From contig NZ_BNCK01000002.1 in NCBI RefSeq assembly GCF_014656435.1, forward strand, positions 365,475 to 429,474: 64,000 bases of DNA, given 5' to 3'. Both the position numbers and the translations under genes were made by a program. The number at the start of each line of letters is the position of its first letter. Within the stretch, counting starts at the first letter, position 1. The notes under the pieces are model-generated. The model had not been told where the DNA came from and did not search any database. It saw only the letters and a program-made list of their open reading frames with translations. Positions 27,813 to 37,190 of the stretch are shown in pieces. The stretch comes from Thalassotalea marina. GTDB lineage: Bacteria; Pseudomonadota; Gammaproteobacteria; Enterobacterales; Alteromonadaceae.

Positions 27813-30041
27813 ATGAAGATTAAACTTCTGGCACTTTCAACCATGTGGGTATACGCCGTCTCATACTCGGCAAATACTCTAGCGGCTGAAAGCAAAGCGA
27901 CTCAATTAAACGAACACGGTAAAGCATCATTTGTAACGGGTGAGGTGGGTTTGTTATCTGCTAAGCCTAGTGCAAGCCAATTATCGAGTGTGATAAGCGA
28001 CGCGTACGGTATTAAACTAAATTCAAATGTTTCATTTGAAATTAAAGATCGTTGGTTAGATAAACTAGGCATGTCTCACATTCGTTTAAATCAGACAATC
28101 AATGGCATACCTGTCGTTGGTGCAAATGTAACTTTGCACATGGAAAAGCAGCCACTAGGCTTGCAAAAGGGTGAAAGCAAAAACAAAGTTTATGCCGTAA
28201 CGGGGATTGTGGCACAGCATAGTGCAGCAAATTCTCGTGATCTAGATAGCCCGTTAGCCAAAAATAACGGTGGCGATTCTGCATCTATTAACAGTGATTC
28301 AAAACGTGTCTCAGAGCTGGCTAGCCAAGAAGGGTCGATAGTTTCAGCGCCAAAACAAGTTTATGTTTATCTGCCTATTTCTGGAGAAACGAAATTAGCC
28401 TGGCAAGTAGAAGTTTCTTGGAACAATGGGGGGATGGATTTTGGTCAAGACAAGCTGTTTTACGATACAGCAAATTTTGATCTACTGACGCGTCACCCTC
28501 AAATTTACCCTGCTAAGTCTTGGAAAACTTACGACTTACAAAACCAAGATCAAAACGCTGCACCGGGTGTATTAAAATGCACTAACAATCAAAACTGTAA
28601 CGACGCATCAGCTCAGCGCGCTCATAATGGCGCCTCAAAAGTTTACGATTATTATCTAGCTCGTTTTAATCGCGACAGCATTAACAATGCCGGTATGACT
28701 ATGGTATCTAGTGTGCATCTAGGTAACAACGTCGCTAATGCTTATTGGACAGGCAGCCAGATGATGTACGGTGACGGTGATGGCAATATTCTTGATGATC
28801 TAACGCTAAGTTTTGATGTCATTGGTCATGAGCTGACGCACGGTGTGACACAATATACTGCTGGTTTAATTTATAACAACGCCTCAGGTGCGTTAAATGA
28901 AGCGTGGTCAGATATTATCGGTGTAACTGCTAAGGCGTATCGTGATAACACTACGGTCGTTGATTGGAATTTAGCGGAAGAGAGCTATACACCAAATACA
29001 CCGGGTGACGCGATGCGTTACATGAAAAATCCAACCGCTGATAACTACTCTAAAGATTGGTACCCTGAACGTATTCCATTTACTTCAAACCCAAATAACG
29101 GTAACGATTACGGTGGTGTCCACGGTAACTCCGGGATTGCTAACTTAGCTTTTGCGCTATTAGTCGATGGTGGCAGTCATCCAAGAGGTAAGTCTCCTGC
29201 GCAAGTGCCAGGTATAGGCGTATTAAAGGCTGAGCAAATTTTTTACCGCGCATTAACTACCTATATGAACCAAAGCACTAATTTTTCGGGCGCAAGAACC
29301 GCAACGGCACAAGCGGCGCAAGATTTATATGGTAGCGCGGAAAAAACAGCGGTTGAAACTGCATGGTGTGCTGTAGGAGTAGGCTCGTGTCCAACGGGTA
29401 ATACTGATCCTATCGCATTGCAAAATGGTGTGGCGCAAGGTGGCATCACCGGCGGTGAAAAATCAAATCATTACTTCACATTAAATGTACCTACTGGCGC
29501 ATCAAACTTAAACTTTGCTACTACAGGGGGGACTGGTGATGCCGACCTATACGTTAAATATGGTAGTCAAGCTAGCTTAACTGACTACGATTGTAATAGT
29601 GAAACTTCGACTAGTAATGAAAGCTGCTCAATTAGTAATATTCAGGCTGGTACCTATCACGTTACTGTTCATGCTTGGAATGCCATAAATAATGTAAGCT
29701 TAACCGGCAGTTATAGCACTAGCGGTGGTGGTTTACAGCCTATTAGTGAACAAGAAACTAATATTTCTGTTGGTGCACAAGCATGGACTCGGTACTGGTA
29801 TGACTTACCAGCAGGTTACAGCTCAATGACGGTGGCAATTTCTGGTGGTACTGGTGATGTTGATATGTATGTGCGATTTGGTAGCCAATCAACCTTAAAT
29901 AACTATGATTGCCGTCCATGGAAAAATGGTAATAGCGAGTCTTGTACATTTAACAATCCAGCCAGTGGCCGCTGGCATTTAGATTTATATGGCTATAGTG
30001 CCGCATCAGGCGTCACTTTAACGCTACAAGCTAATCCATAA
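27813..30041 (+). CDS. Secreted M4 (thermolysin-like) metalloprotease, vibriolysin type
   Basis: Extracellular zinc endopeptidase. Signal peptide at about 1-25 (ending TLAAES), then the FTP and PepSY propeptide (about 30-215, with MSHIRLNQTINGIPVVGANV and KLAWQVEVSW), then the peptidase domain. The zinc motif HELTH is at 339-343 and the third ligand is in GALNEAWSD; GGVHGNSGIANLAFALL holds the catalytic-histidine region. Two C-terminal pre-peptidase C-terminal (PPC) domains follow (about 535-635 and 650-742). 742 aa. Likely exported by Sec and then a type II system and matured by autocleavage. Followed by a strong terminator. Confidence 0.95.
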   Translation: MKIKLLALSTMWVYAVSYSANTLAAESKATQLNEHGKASFVTGEVGLLSAKPSASQLSSVISDAYGIKLNSNVSFEIKDRWLDKLGMSHIRLNQTINGIPVVGANVTLHMEKQPLGLQKGESKNKVYAVTGIVAQHSAANSRDLDSPLAKNNGGDSASINSDSKRVSELASQEGSIVSAPKQVYVYLPISGETKLAWQVEVSWNNGGMDFGQDKLFYDTANFDLLTRHPQIYPAKSWKTYDLQNQDQNAAPGVLKCTNNQNCNDASAQRAHNGASKVYDYYLARFNRDSINNAGMTMVSSVHLGNNVANAYWTGSQMMYGDGDGNILDDLTLSFDVIGHELTHGVTQYTAGLIYNNASGALNEAWSDIIGVTAKAYRDNTTVVDWNLAEESYTPNTPGDAMRYMKNPTADNYSKDWYPERIPFTSNPNNGNDYGGVHGNSGIANLAFALLVDGGSHPRGKSPAQVPGIGVLKAEQIFYRALTTYMNQSTNFSGARTATAQAAQDLYGSAEKTAVETAWCAVGVGSCPTGNTDPIALQNGVAQGGITGGEKSNHYFTLNVPTGASNLNFATTGGTGDADLYVKYGSQASLTDYDCNSETSTSNESCSISNIQAGTYHVTVHAWNAINNVSLTGSYSTSGGGLQPISEQETNISVGAQAWTRYWYDLPAGYSSMTVAISGGTGDVDMYVRFGSQSTLNNYDCRPWKNGNSESCTFNNPASGRWHLDLYGYSAASGVTLTLQANP

Positions 30042-30054
30042 ATAAAAAGACAAA

Positions 30055-30081
30055 AGCGCTGATAACCTCAGCGCTTTTTTT
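30055..30081 (+). terminator. Rho-independent terminator of the M4 protease gene
   Basis: Eight-bp stem AGCGCTGA / TCAGCGCT, loop TAACC, followed by TTTTTTT. It lies 14 bp after the stop codon. Confidence 0.85.
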
Positions 30082-30197
30082 AAACTAGTGATCACCCTGT
30101 AAAGGCATGAACTTAAAACAAAGATTGGCGAATCATTACTATATTGCTTTACAATGCAATGCAGTAAATTTGACGTTTAGCTAAGGATAAGGGATTA

Positions 30198-31823
30198 GTG
30201 CATTATTGTATTGGTGATTTTACACTGCACCCGTTAACCAACAAGGTTGTTATTGGTAATGAAGATAAACCCATAAGACAAAAAACTTTACAGCTATTGG
30301 TTTATTTACTTGAACATCAAGACGCTATTCACAGTAAACAGCAGCTGTTAGATGCCATTTGGCAAAGTGCAGGTGCTCAAGAACATGTGCTCTTTCAATC
30401 AATTAACGAAATTAGAGCGATTTTTAAGCCTTTGGAAGTGGTAAAAACCTTTCCTCGTCAAGGTTACCAGTGGATTTATCCTTATTCAAAAGTAGAAACT
30501 GTCACTAAAACTTCTCACGAAATACCTACACAGAAGAAAAATCGTTACGCAATATTCGCTTTATTGACTATTTGTCTCGCTGTCTTTTCGGCTCTATTTC
30601 TGAGTAGTTGGCAAGTTGATAGGCAGCAACCGAATGATACAGCAGGCAGTGCATTAAATAGCCCGATAATGAGTCGAGAGTTAGTTGTTTTACCGGTAGA
30701 GAATACGGTGAGCGATAAAAGTTTAGCTTGGGTACGGCTAGGTGGTATGGACATCATGATTAAACAACTACAAGCGCAAAATAAACTTGCCGTGCTTGAT
30801 GTTGAAGATGTGATGATGACACTTGCGCGAGGTAATAGTTTTGATCTCAATAATGTTGAACAGCAAGCAAGAATGATCCGCACCAATGTGGGTGAAGCAG
30901 TGACCTTACAAACTAAGTTGTTGGGTGCGCCAATGCAATATCAGTTGCATTACCGCCTTGTCGGGCGATATCAACAAAAACAAAACATTATCTATGCAGA
31001 TACAGTAGATCAGCTTTGGCCACAATTGGTCACACAAATATTGCATCATTATCAAGAACCACAAACGGCAACTGACTTTAATGAGCAATATGCTGATCAC
31101 CACTTATTGCAAGCGATGGAGCATTTTCACCGCCAAGATTTTGATAAAGCTGAGCAATATTTTAATGTATTACACGATCAACGCCCTAGCTCAGTGATCG
31201 CCATGCGCTACTTAGTTAAGTTGTTGCGATTTCGCAGTGCCTATGAACAAGCTGAAGAACTGGCGAGCAAAGCGTTAATTGAAGCTGATCGACAGGGAAA
31301 AATGCGCGAATATTCTCGTATTGTCTTTCAACAGGGGGTTATTGCGAGCAGCCAGCTACAGTTTGAAAAAGCCAATAAGTATTTTGAACAATCAAGAGCC
31401 TTAGCGGATAAATATGGAGACAAACTTTATGTTGCGTTTTCACATACTGAAATCGCTCGATTGTTAGCGATAAAAGGCTACTACTCCCAAGCTGAAGCTT
31501 TATATCTTGAAGCGCTCAAGTATCATGAATCATTTCGTTGCCCCTATGGCCAAGTGGCTAATTTACACGCTCTGGCAGAGCTACAATGGCAAGTAAAAGA
31601 CAAGCTGCAAACGAATGATTATTATGTTGAAGCAATGGCGGTGGCGAAACAAAACAATTTAAAAGTTGAGCAGGTGTTTTTACTACTCAGCCTTAAAACA
31701 CATACCGTTACTCAAGAAGATAAACAACAAATAACGGATAAAATTTACGCCCTTATAGAGACCTTACCTAACGACAATATCCGGAAGTATCTGACTGGTA
31801 TATTAGAGAACAAACAAGTTTAG
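30198..31823 (+). CDS. CadC-like membrane regulator with winged helix and TPR repeats
   Basis: One-component transmembrane regulator. An N-terminal OmpR/PhoB-type winged helix spans about 1-95 (FTLHPLTNKVVIG, LLEHQDAIHSKQQLLDAIW, VVKTFPRQGYQWI). One transmembrane helix is at about 115-135, and a periplasmic part ends in tetratricopeptide-like repeats (about 295-535, for example MEHFHRQDFDKAEQYFNVL). 541 aa. Start is GTG at 30198, preceded by AAGGATAAGGG. It lies between the protease and the molybdenum hydroxylase operon on the same strand and might control either; no operator is assigned. Confidence 0.85.
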   Translation: MHYCIGDFTLHPLTNKVVIGNEDKPIRQKTLQLLVYLLEHQDAIHSKQQLLDAIWQSAGAQEHVLFQSINEIRAIFKPLEVVKTFPRQGYQWIYPYSKVETVTKTSHEIPTQKKNRYAIFALLTICLAVFSALFLSSWQVDRQQPNDTAGSALNSPIMSRELVVLPVENTVSDKSLAWVRLGGMDIMIKQLQAQNKLAVLDVEDVMMTLARGNSFDLNNVEQQARMIRTNVGEAVTLQTKLLGAPMQYQLHYRLVGRYQQKQNIIYADTVDQLWPQLVTQILHHYQEPQTATDFNEQYADHHLLQAMEHFHRQDFDKAEQYFNVLHDQRPSSVIAMRYLVKLLRFRSAYEQAEELASKALIEADRQGKMREYSRIVFQQGVIASSQLQFEKANKYFEQSRALADKYGDKLYVAFSHTEIARLLAIKGYYSQAEALYLEALKYHESFRCPYGQVANLHALAELQWQVKDKLQTNDYYVEAMAVAKQNNLKVEQVFLLLSLKTHTVTQEDKQQITDKIYALIETLPNDNIRKYLTGILENKQV

Positions 31824-31933
31824 AGATTTTTAACGTATTGTTTTATATGGATTATAGAAAATTATAGCGTTTTATAGTATCTGCAGTTACAAGGCTTTTT
31901 TAAAGTGAGACAAAACAATTATTAGGGGTTGTA

Positions 31934-34090
31934 ATGTCTCATCCACACCTTCAATCTCGTCGCTTATTTCTTAAATTAACAGCGACCACATCGGGCTTAC
32001 TTTTTTCAGGGTTGGCGTTCACAGCAGAAAATAGTGCCATTGTGAATCGTCAAAATGATGAAGAAAATGCAGCACAGTTTCCTTTACTAATTTTACATGC
32101 CGACAATTCTATTACGGTAATAAACACTCGTGCAGAAATGGGGCAGGGCGTAAGTACTAGTCTTACACAGTTGTTGTTTGAAGATCTCGATGCTGATTGG
32201 CAACAGTTAAAGACTGTTGAACAAGGCTGGGCAGATGACACTCGTTTTGGTCATCAAAATACCATAGGGGCCATTTCAAGCCTGATTGCATGGAACTTTC
32301 ATCGTCAAGTAGGCGCTAAAATTAACCTATTACTTAGAGAAGCGGCATGTAAAGTGTGGAAGTTATCACTGAGCGAGGTAAAAACAAATCAGGGAGTTGT
32401 TACCAACTTAAAAACAGGCCAATACCTTACTTATGGACAATTGTCGAAACTGGTGCAAACAGATCTACCCAAAGATAAACTTGCTTTAAAGCAGCCCGCC
32501 TCCTTTTCCGTTATCGGTCAGAGTAAACCTCGTGTTGACTTGCTAGAAAAAGTGAATGGCACCGCCATGTTTGGGCTTGATGTCAATCTTCCTCAACTGA
32601 AAGTGGCTGTTGTGGCGAGATGTCCGGTATTTGGTGGAAAAGTACAGAGTTTTGACGCGACAGAAGCTGCAAAAATTAAAGGAGTGCAGCAGATTTTTGC
32701 TGTGCCATCTGGCGTTGCGGTTGTTGCTGATAATTACTGGCAAGCGATATCGGCAAGAAAATTACTGCAAATAACATGGCAAGAAGGTGATTTTGCAACC
32801 GTATCTAGTAACGAAGTGCTAGCAGAGTTTAAACAACTGCTTGATGCACCAGGCAAAGTGGTGAAAGAGCAGGGCGATATTGCATTACTGGATGAAAAGA
32901 AAGAGCGAATACTGACGCGAGATTTTGAATTTCCATTAGTTGCGCACATGACCATGGAGCCGATGAACTGTACCGTTTGGTTAAAGGCGGGAAGTTGTGA
33001 AATTTGGGCACCAACACAGAATTCACAAGATGCACAAAGCTCAGCGGCAAAAGTATTGTCGTTAGCGAAAGAAAAAGTACGAGTCAATATGACCTATATG
33101 GGCGGTGGTTTTGGTCGCAGAGCACAAGACGATTTTATTGTTGAAGCTTGTTATATTGCCAAAAAATTTGCTCATCCAATTAAACTAGTTTGGAGTCGTG
33201 AAGATGATATTCAACACGATTTTTATCGACCACTGAATGCCCAGCGTATTTCCGTTCGTTTAGATAATAATAAAATTTACGCTTGGCAACATAAAGTCGC
33301 AACCTATTCAACTTCGCCTTATCACTTTAGTTTAAGGGATAGAGGGACGCCTAGTGGGGACTGGGTGGCATATGGTGGTGCAGATTCCAGCCTTTATCAA
33401 ATTGAAAATTTTCAAACTCAAGTGCACTTACAAGAATCGCCACTGACGGTTGGTATTTTACGAGGTATCAGTCATGGTTATACCCATTTTGCCATTGAAA
33501 GTGTTATCGATGAATTGGCTGAACAAGTGGCAGCAGACGCTATTGACTTTAGATTGGCACAGATCACTGAAACTAGAGCAATCAAGGTATTACAGCGCTT
33601 ACAAACTAGATTGGCAAATGTCGTTTTGCAAGACAATGAGTCACTTGGTGTCGCATTTGGTCATGAAAAAGCGCCGTCTGGTCCGTATCAATATTACAAC
33701 GCCGTAGCGGCTATCATTGAGCGAACGGCAGAGCGCTATCGTGTGAAGCGTTTAATCGTTTCGTTAGATCATGGGCAAGTGATCAACCCTGATGGACTAC
33801 TAGCACAGGTACAAGGTTCGGCAGTTTTTGCCGTGAGCATGATGTTTGGTCAAGCAATAACACTAAAAAATGGCCGTATAGAGCAATCAAATTTTCACGA
33901 CTCGCCAGTGGCACGCATAGCGCAAAGTGTAGAAGTCGATTTGTTGACCTCTGACAGTACTGAATGGCCAATGGGGGTCGGAGAAAAACTTCAAGGCACC
34001 ATTCAACCTGCTATTGCCAATGCACTTTATCGTGCAACTGGGCAGCGCATTACTTCATTACCTGTTGATTTCTCATCTTTAGGAGCCTAA
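31934..34090 (+). CDS. Molybdenum hydroxylase large subunit (IorB-like, xanthine dehydrogenase family)
   Basis: Molybdopterin-binding subunit of an aldehyde- or isoquinoline-oxidoreductase-type enzyme. A twin-arginine-type leader is present (SRRLFLKLTATTSGLLFSGL, about residues 8-27), so the enzyme is probably periplasmic. Motifs include FPLLILHADNSITVIN, RAEMGQGVSTSLTQLL, MTMEPMNCTVW, GGGFGRRAQDDFIVEA and near the end PMGVGEKLQG with the expected catalytic glutamate. 718 aa, close to IorB-type subunits. The gene for the 2Fe-2S subunit follows after 5 bp. No cytochrome subunit gene is adjacent. Substrate unknown. Confidence 0.88.
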   Translation: MSHPHLQSRRLFLKLTATTSGLLFSGLAFTAENSAIVNRQNDEENAAQFPLLILHADNSITVINTRAEMGQGVSTSLTQLLFEDLDADWQQLKTVEQGWADDTRFGHQNTIGAISSLIAWNFHRQVGAKINLLLREAACKVWKLSLSEVKTNQGVVTNLKTGQYLTYGQLSKLVQTDLPKDKLALKQPASFSVIGQSKPRVDLLEKVNGTAMFGLDVNLPQLKVAVVARCPVFGGKVQSFDATEAAKIKGVQQIFAVPSGVAVVADNYWQAISARKLLQITWQEGDFATVSSNEVLAEFKQLLDAPGKVVKEQGDIALLDEKKERILTRDFEFPLVAHMTMEPMNCTVWLKAGSCEIWAPTQNSQDAQSSAAKVLSLAKEKVRVNMTYMGGGFGRRAQDDFIVEACYIAKKFAHPIKLVWSREDDIQHDFYRPLNAQRISVRLDNNKIYAWQHKVATYSTSPYHFSLRDRGTPSGDWVAYGGADSSLYQIENFQTQVHLQESPLTVGILRGISHGYTHFAIESVIDELAEQVAADAIDFRLAQITETRAIKVLQRLQTRLANVVLQDNESLGVAFGHEKAPSGPYQYYNAVAAIIERTAERYRVKRLIVSLDHGQVINPDGLLAQVQGSAVFAVSMMFGQAITLKNGRIEQSNFHDSPVARIAQSVEVDLLTSDSTEWPMGVGEKLQGTIQPAIANALYRATGQRITSLPVDFSSLGA

Positions 34091-34095
34091 CCACC

Positions 34096-34563
34096 ATGAC
34101 TAAGTTAAACATCAATGGCAATGATATTCATACTGAATTAAGTGCTGATACACCATTACTTTGGTTATTACGTGATGAACTTAAGCTAACTGCTACTAAA
34201 TTTGGCTGTGGCTTAGGTCAATGTGGTGCATGTACTGTGCATGTTAACGGGCAAGCAGTTAGGTCATGTATTACTCCTATTGCTTCATTGTCAGGGCAAA
34301 CAATTGAAACGATGGAGCATGTTAATACAGAACTGATGACAGCATTGAAACGTCAATGGCAAGTTCATAATGTGCCACAATGTGGTTATTGTCAGGTTGG
34401 TCAGTTAATGACAGCAAGTAGTTTACTGAATCAAAATCAACAACCTTCAATTCATGAAATAGAACAAGCTATGTCTGGAAATATATGCCGCTGTGGTACT
34501 TATGGAAGGATTAAAACGGCTATTTTACAAACTGCCGAGCAACTGGCGACAGAGATAAAATAA
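34096..34563 (+). CDS. (2Fe-2S) iron-sulfur subunit of molybdenum hydroxylase (IorA-like)
   Basis: Electron-transfer subunit carrying two 2Fe-2S clusters. The plant-ferredoxin-type cluster motif is CGLGQCGACTVHVNG followed by C at RSC (about 38-60), and the second cluster is CGYCQVGQ with CRCGTYGRI (about 97-137). 155 aa, the family length. Translated with the large subunit; here the large-subunit gene comes first, whereas many iorAB operons have the small one first. Confidence 0.93.
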   Translation: MTKLNINGNDIHTELSADTPLLWLLRDELKLTATKFGCGLGQCGACTVHVNGQAVRSCITPIASLSGQTIETMEHVNTELMTALKRQWQVHNVPQCGYCQVGQLMTASSLLNQNQQPSIHEIEQAMSGNICRCGTYGRIKTAILQTAEQLATEIK

Positions 34564-34579
34564 CTTTCTACAAAGACAA

Positions 34580-34606
34580 AAAAAGCGCTGGTATCAGCGC
34601 TTTTTG
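34580..34606. terminator. Bidirectional terminator between the hydroxylase operon and the YebC-family gene
   Basis: Stem AAAAAGCGCTG / CAGCGCTTTTT with loop GTAT between convergent genes. A-tract on one side and T-tract on the other allow it to work in both directions. Confidence 0.8.
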
Positions 34607-34620
34607 TTTAAGACTAAAAG

Positions 34621-35355
34621 TTAGTCTTCTTGAGCTGGTAAATCAGCATTATGATAAATGTTTTGTACATCATCACAATCTTCTAACATCATCATGAACT
34701 TTTCGAAGTTCGCAATATCATCTTCGTTAGTAATTTCAGTGTAGGTTTGTGGAACCCAAGTGATTTCTTCTACTTCCAGTTCATATTCTGGCATTTCATC
34801 AGCAAAGATAGTTTTGATTTTGAAAAACTCAGTATGTGGAGCGTAAACAGTAATAATGCCGTCTTCAAGTTCTACATCTGTTACATCAGCTTCAGCCATC
34901 ATCAATGTTTCAAGTACGGCTTCATCATCTTCACCCTTAAACGAAAATACCGCTTGGTGGTTAAACATGTGAGAAACTGTGCCAGTAGAACCAATTTTTG
35001 AGTTGGTTTTAGTAAAACACTGGCGAACATCTTTGATCGTGCGATTGCCGTTATCTGTTAAACAGTCAATGATCACCATACAGTTACCTGGTCCAAAACC
35101 TTCGTAACGCGCTTCAGTATAGTCTTCACCACCGGCACCTGTTGCTTTGTCGATAGCTTTGTCAATAACATGACCAGGGACTTGGTCTTTCTTCGCTTTA
35201 TCAATTAAGCTGCGTAACGCCAAGTTACCGTCTGGGTCAGCGCCACCACTTTTAGCAACTGCATAAATTGCTTTACCATATTTGGAATACACTTTAGTTT
35301 TGTGTGCTGCGGTTTTTGCCATAGACAACTTACGGTTTTGGAACGCTCTACCCAT
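34621..35355 (-). CDS. YebC/PmpR-family DNA-binding regulator
   Basis: A 244-aa YebC-family protein; members bind DNA as regulators or, in newer work, help ribosomes at proline-rich stretches. Family features are [55 protein letters not shown] (in parts) and the C-terminal acidic end. The start [25 protein letters not shown] resembles the shorter-headed subgroup close to YeeN, so this may be the second paralogue and not the one beside ruvC. Confidence 0.88.
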   Translation of the reverse strand: MGRAFQNRKLSMAKTAAHKTKVYSKYGKAIYAVAKSGGADPDGNLALRSLIDKAKKDQVPGHVIDKAIDKATGAGGEDYTEARYEGFGPGNCMVIIDCLTDNGNRTIKDVRQCFTKTNSKIGSTGTVSHMFNHQAVFSFKGEDDEAVLETLMMAEADVTDVELEDGIITVYAPHTEFFKIKTIFADEMPEYELEVEEITWVPQTYTEITNEDDIANFEKFMMMLEDCDDVQNIYHNADLPAQED

Positions 35356-35858
35356 GTTCTAACTATCTCTTTGACTCTGAAAAAAATTGGCTAGATTCTA
35401 GCAAGCAATTCAGTTGCTTTCTAGTGTTGGTAGGCGATCAATATAAATTCTTGCAGGAATATTGTGTTGAATGTTTCTGGTTGTAATAAAACTGAGTGCA
35501 CACAATGCGTGCATCAAGGTGGTACCTTTATAAAAGTACCACCGAGACTTTGTTAATGCAGACGATATTTTAGATGTTGTCTTTGAATACGAACTACGTA
35601 ACTTTGAGCTGATTCCACGTCCCACTGAGCGAAACTTAAATGTCTGAGTTGATGATAAAATAATCCGTGTTTTTTTAGATTGTTCTTTATCAGAATGAAC
35701 ATAGTCTACCTCCAGTAGGTTTAGCTATTGACTTATAACTCGATTTCTTTGTGTTGATATGGCAACTTTATCCGTGCGCTTATCACCTGACAAACGAGAT
35801 AAATCACTCTGTCGAATGAAATAAATTCAACTATTTGTAAGGCCTTGTTTTATTGGGT
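35356..35858. other. 503-bp region without a convincing gene
   Basis: The region between the YebC-family gene and the LysR gene. It contains a short inverted repeat (TGCAC/GTGCA) and directly after it the strong palindrome at 35518-35543. Short open frames on either strand have no start with a ribosome site and no recognisable sequence. It could hold a degraded gene or a structured RNA. Confidence 0.5.
35518..35543. repeat. 26-bp near-perfect palindrome
   Basis: Arms GGTGGTAC and GTACCACC pair perfectly, and the centre TTTATAAA is itself a palindrome, with one mismatched pair between. There is no T-tract on either side, so it is not a standard terminator. It may be an operator or the end of a small mobile repeat. 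Confidence 0.6.
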
Positions 35859-36737
35859 TTAAGCCTTGAAGTTGTTAGTGATCCACGATGAAAATAACGC
35901 TAAAGCGTTGTCAGATGTCACGGTTTCATGCTGGATCAAATAGTATTTATCATTGGTCGTGAGTTCTTGATCAAACAGCTTGATCAACAGCTGTTCAGCA
36001 AACCAGGCCTTACTTATTGGTAAAGGTATAAGTGCAATGCCCATACCTTGTTGTGCAGCTCTGGCAACGCCGAACATGGTATCAAATTGGATAATTTGCT
36101 TAGGATCAAAGTTGTGAATATTTACTTTGTCTGCCCATTGATGCCAAGACCAAGGACGCGCTTGGTGCAAAATTAACGGAACGTGATTAAGTGCGTCAAA
36201 CCCATGATTTACCCATTGACGATATAGTTTTTTATTGCAGGCGGGAGCATAGCGTAATGGAAATAATTCTTTTGCAACTCCTGTATTTGGCACTCCTTTA
36301 GAAAGTACGATGGAAAGATCAGTGTTGGACATTAATTTATCTGCTGTTTTTAACGTTTCAAGTTGAAGATCGATATTTGGATGTTCTTTTGTCCAAGAGC
36401 TTAACTTCGGAATAAATAGCTCGCTGGCAAAAAACTCTGGCATGGCGATAGTAATGGTTTGATTGGGCCTATTGTTTGTGAAACTTAAAATGGTTGATTC
36501 AAGTTCATTTAAAATAGGTTGCATGGCTAAATGAAATTGTTTACCTGCATTGGTCAATTCAATAGCACGGGTATGTCGTTGAAATAACTCAAACCCTAAT
36601 TGTTCCTCAAGCTGCTTAATTTGGTGACTAACGGCAGAAGGGGTCAAAAAAAGTTGCTCAGCTGCATGTTTAAAACTTAAACATTTTGCTGCTATACAAA
36701 ATGAGCGCAGTCCTCTAATAGGTGTGTGAATTGGCAT
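35859..36737 (-). CDS. LysR-family transcriptional regulator
   Basis: A 292-aa LysR protein of the GcvA-like subgroup. The winged helix-turn-helix occupies about 6-65 (LRSFCIAAKCLSFKHAAEQLF, LTPSAVSHQIKQLEEQLGFELF), and the effector-binding domain about 90-290 (TITIAMPEFFASELFIPKL). The start MPIHTPIRGLRSFC is the usual one for the subgroup. Target genes are unknown; nothing adjacent is divergent except the distant hydrolase at 37191. Confidence 0.9.
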   Translation of the reverse strand: MPIHTPIRGLRSFCIAAKCLSFKHAAEQLFLTPSAVSHQIKQLEEQLGFELFQRHTRAIELTNAGKQFHLAMQPILNELESTILSFTNNRPNQTITIAMPEFFASELFIPKLSSWTKEHPNIDLQLETLKTADKLMSNTDLSIVLSKGVPNTGVAKELFPLRYAPACNKKLYRQWVNHGFDALNHVPLILHQARPWSWHQWADKVNIHNFDPKQIIQFDTMFGVARAAQQGMGIALIPLPISKAWFAEQLLIKLFDQELTTNDKYYLIQHETVTSDNALALFSSWITNNFKA

Positions 36738-36887
36738 AGTGTTTATTAATTAATTAATCCACAATGGATTAGGCAAAGCTTATGCCTAGTATGTAAGTTG
36801 TTGTTTATATTGGGCTATAAAGCAATTCTGAGAGTTTTACTTATTATGTTGATTCAGATTGAATCACCCGTTGCACTTAATTAGTGC

Positions 36888-36914
36888 AAAAAAAAGCGCT
36901 GCAAAAGCAGCGCT
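36888..36914 (-). terminator. Orphan Rho-independent terminator
   Basis: Perfect 8-bp stem with loop TTTT and an eight-base T-tract on the minus strand only. No protein gene lies upstream of it on that strand, which points to a small transcript. Confidence 0.8.
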
Positions 36915-36961
36915 AGGATATCAAACAAGTGTTTTGTAGAAATCTGGGGAGACTTCAAAAC
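36888..36961 (-). ncRNA. Candidate small regulatory RNA, about 74 nt
   Basis: On the minus strand, -35 TTGTCA (36991-36996) and -10 TATGGT (36968-36973) are 17 bp apart. The start would be near 36961. The predicted RNA has a hairpin GTTTTG / CAAAAC with a long loop containing CUCCCC, then a perfect 8-bp GC-rich terminator stem AGCGCTGC / GCAGCGCT (36895-36914) and eight U residues ending at 36888. No open frame fits. The exposed CUCCCC could pair with ribosome-binding sites; this is inference. Family not recognised. Confidence 0.5.
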
Positions 36962-36967
36962 AAGTAA

Positions 36968-36996
36968 ACCATACCGAGATGACAACCAAGTGACAA
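36968..36996 (-). promoter_or_regulatory. Sigma-70-type promoter of the candidate sRNA
   Basis: TTGTCA and TATGGT with a 17-bp spacer, reading toward the orphan terminator. Five of six and four of six matches to the consensus hexamers. Confidence 0.5.
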
Positions 36997-37190
36997 ATGA
37001 AATAAATTCGATGAATAAGTGAGTATTTTTCATCTGTTTAACGGAATAGTAAATTCCCTAAATAATTGAACCATAGAATGACTATGTTTAAATTATTTAG
37101 CTTATGCTAAGCACGCTAATGTAGTTCTATGTTGGCCGAATAGTTAAAAGATTTGTTATGATGCGCCATGTATTTATAAACACGTAAAAT

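Larger units (their letters stand above)
36738..37190. other. 453-bp intergenic region holding a candidate small RNA
   Basis: Between the LysR start and the hydrolase start. It holds a dyad TTGCAC / GTGCAA (36871-36889) resembling a LysR-type T-N11-A site, and a complete promoter-to-terminator unit on the minus strand (see 36888-36961). Confidence 0.6.

Noticed and set aside
35540-35640. Open plus-strand stretch ending ELRNFELIPRPTERNLNV
   Set aside because: No start codon, no ribosome site, no recognised family; kept only as part of the gene-free region.
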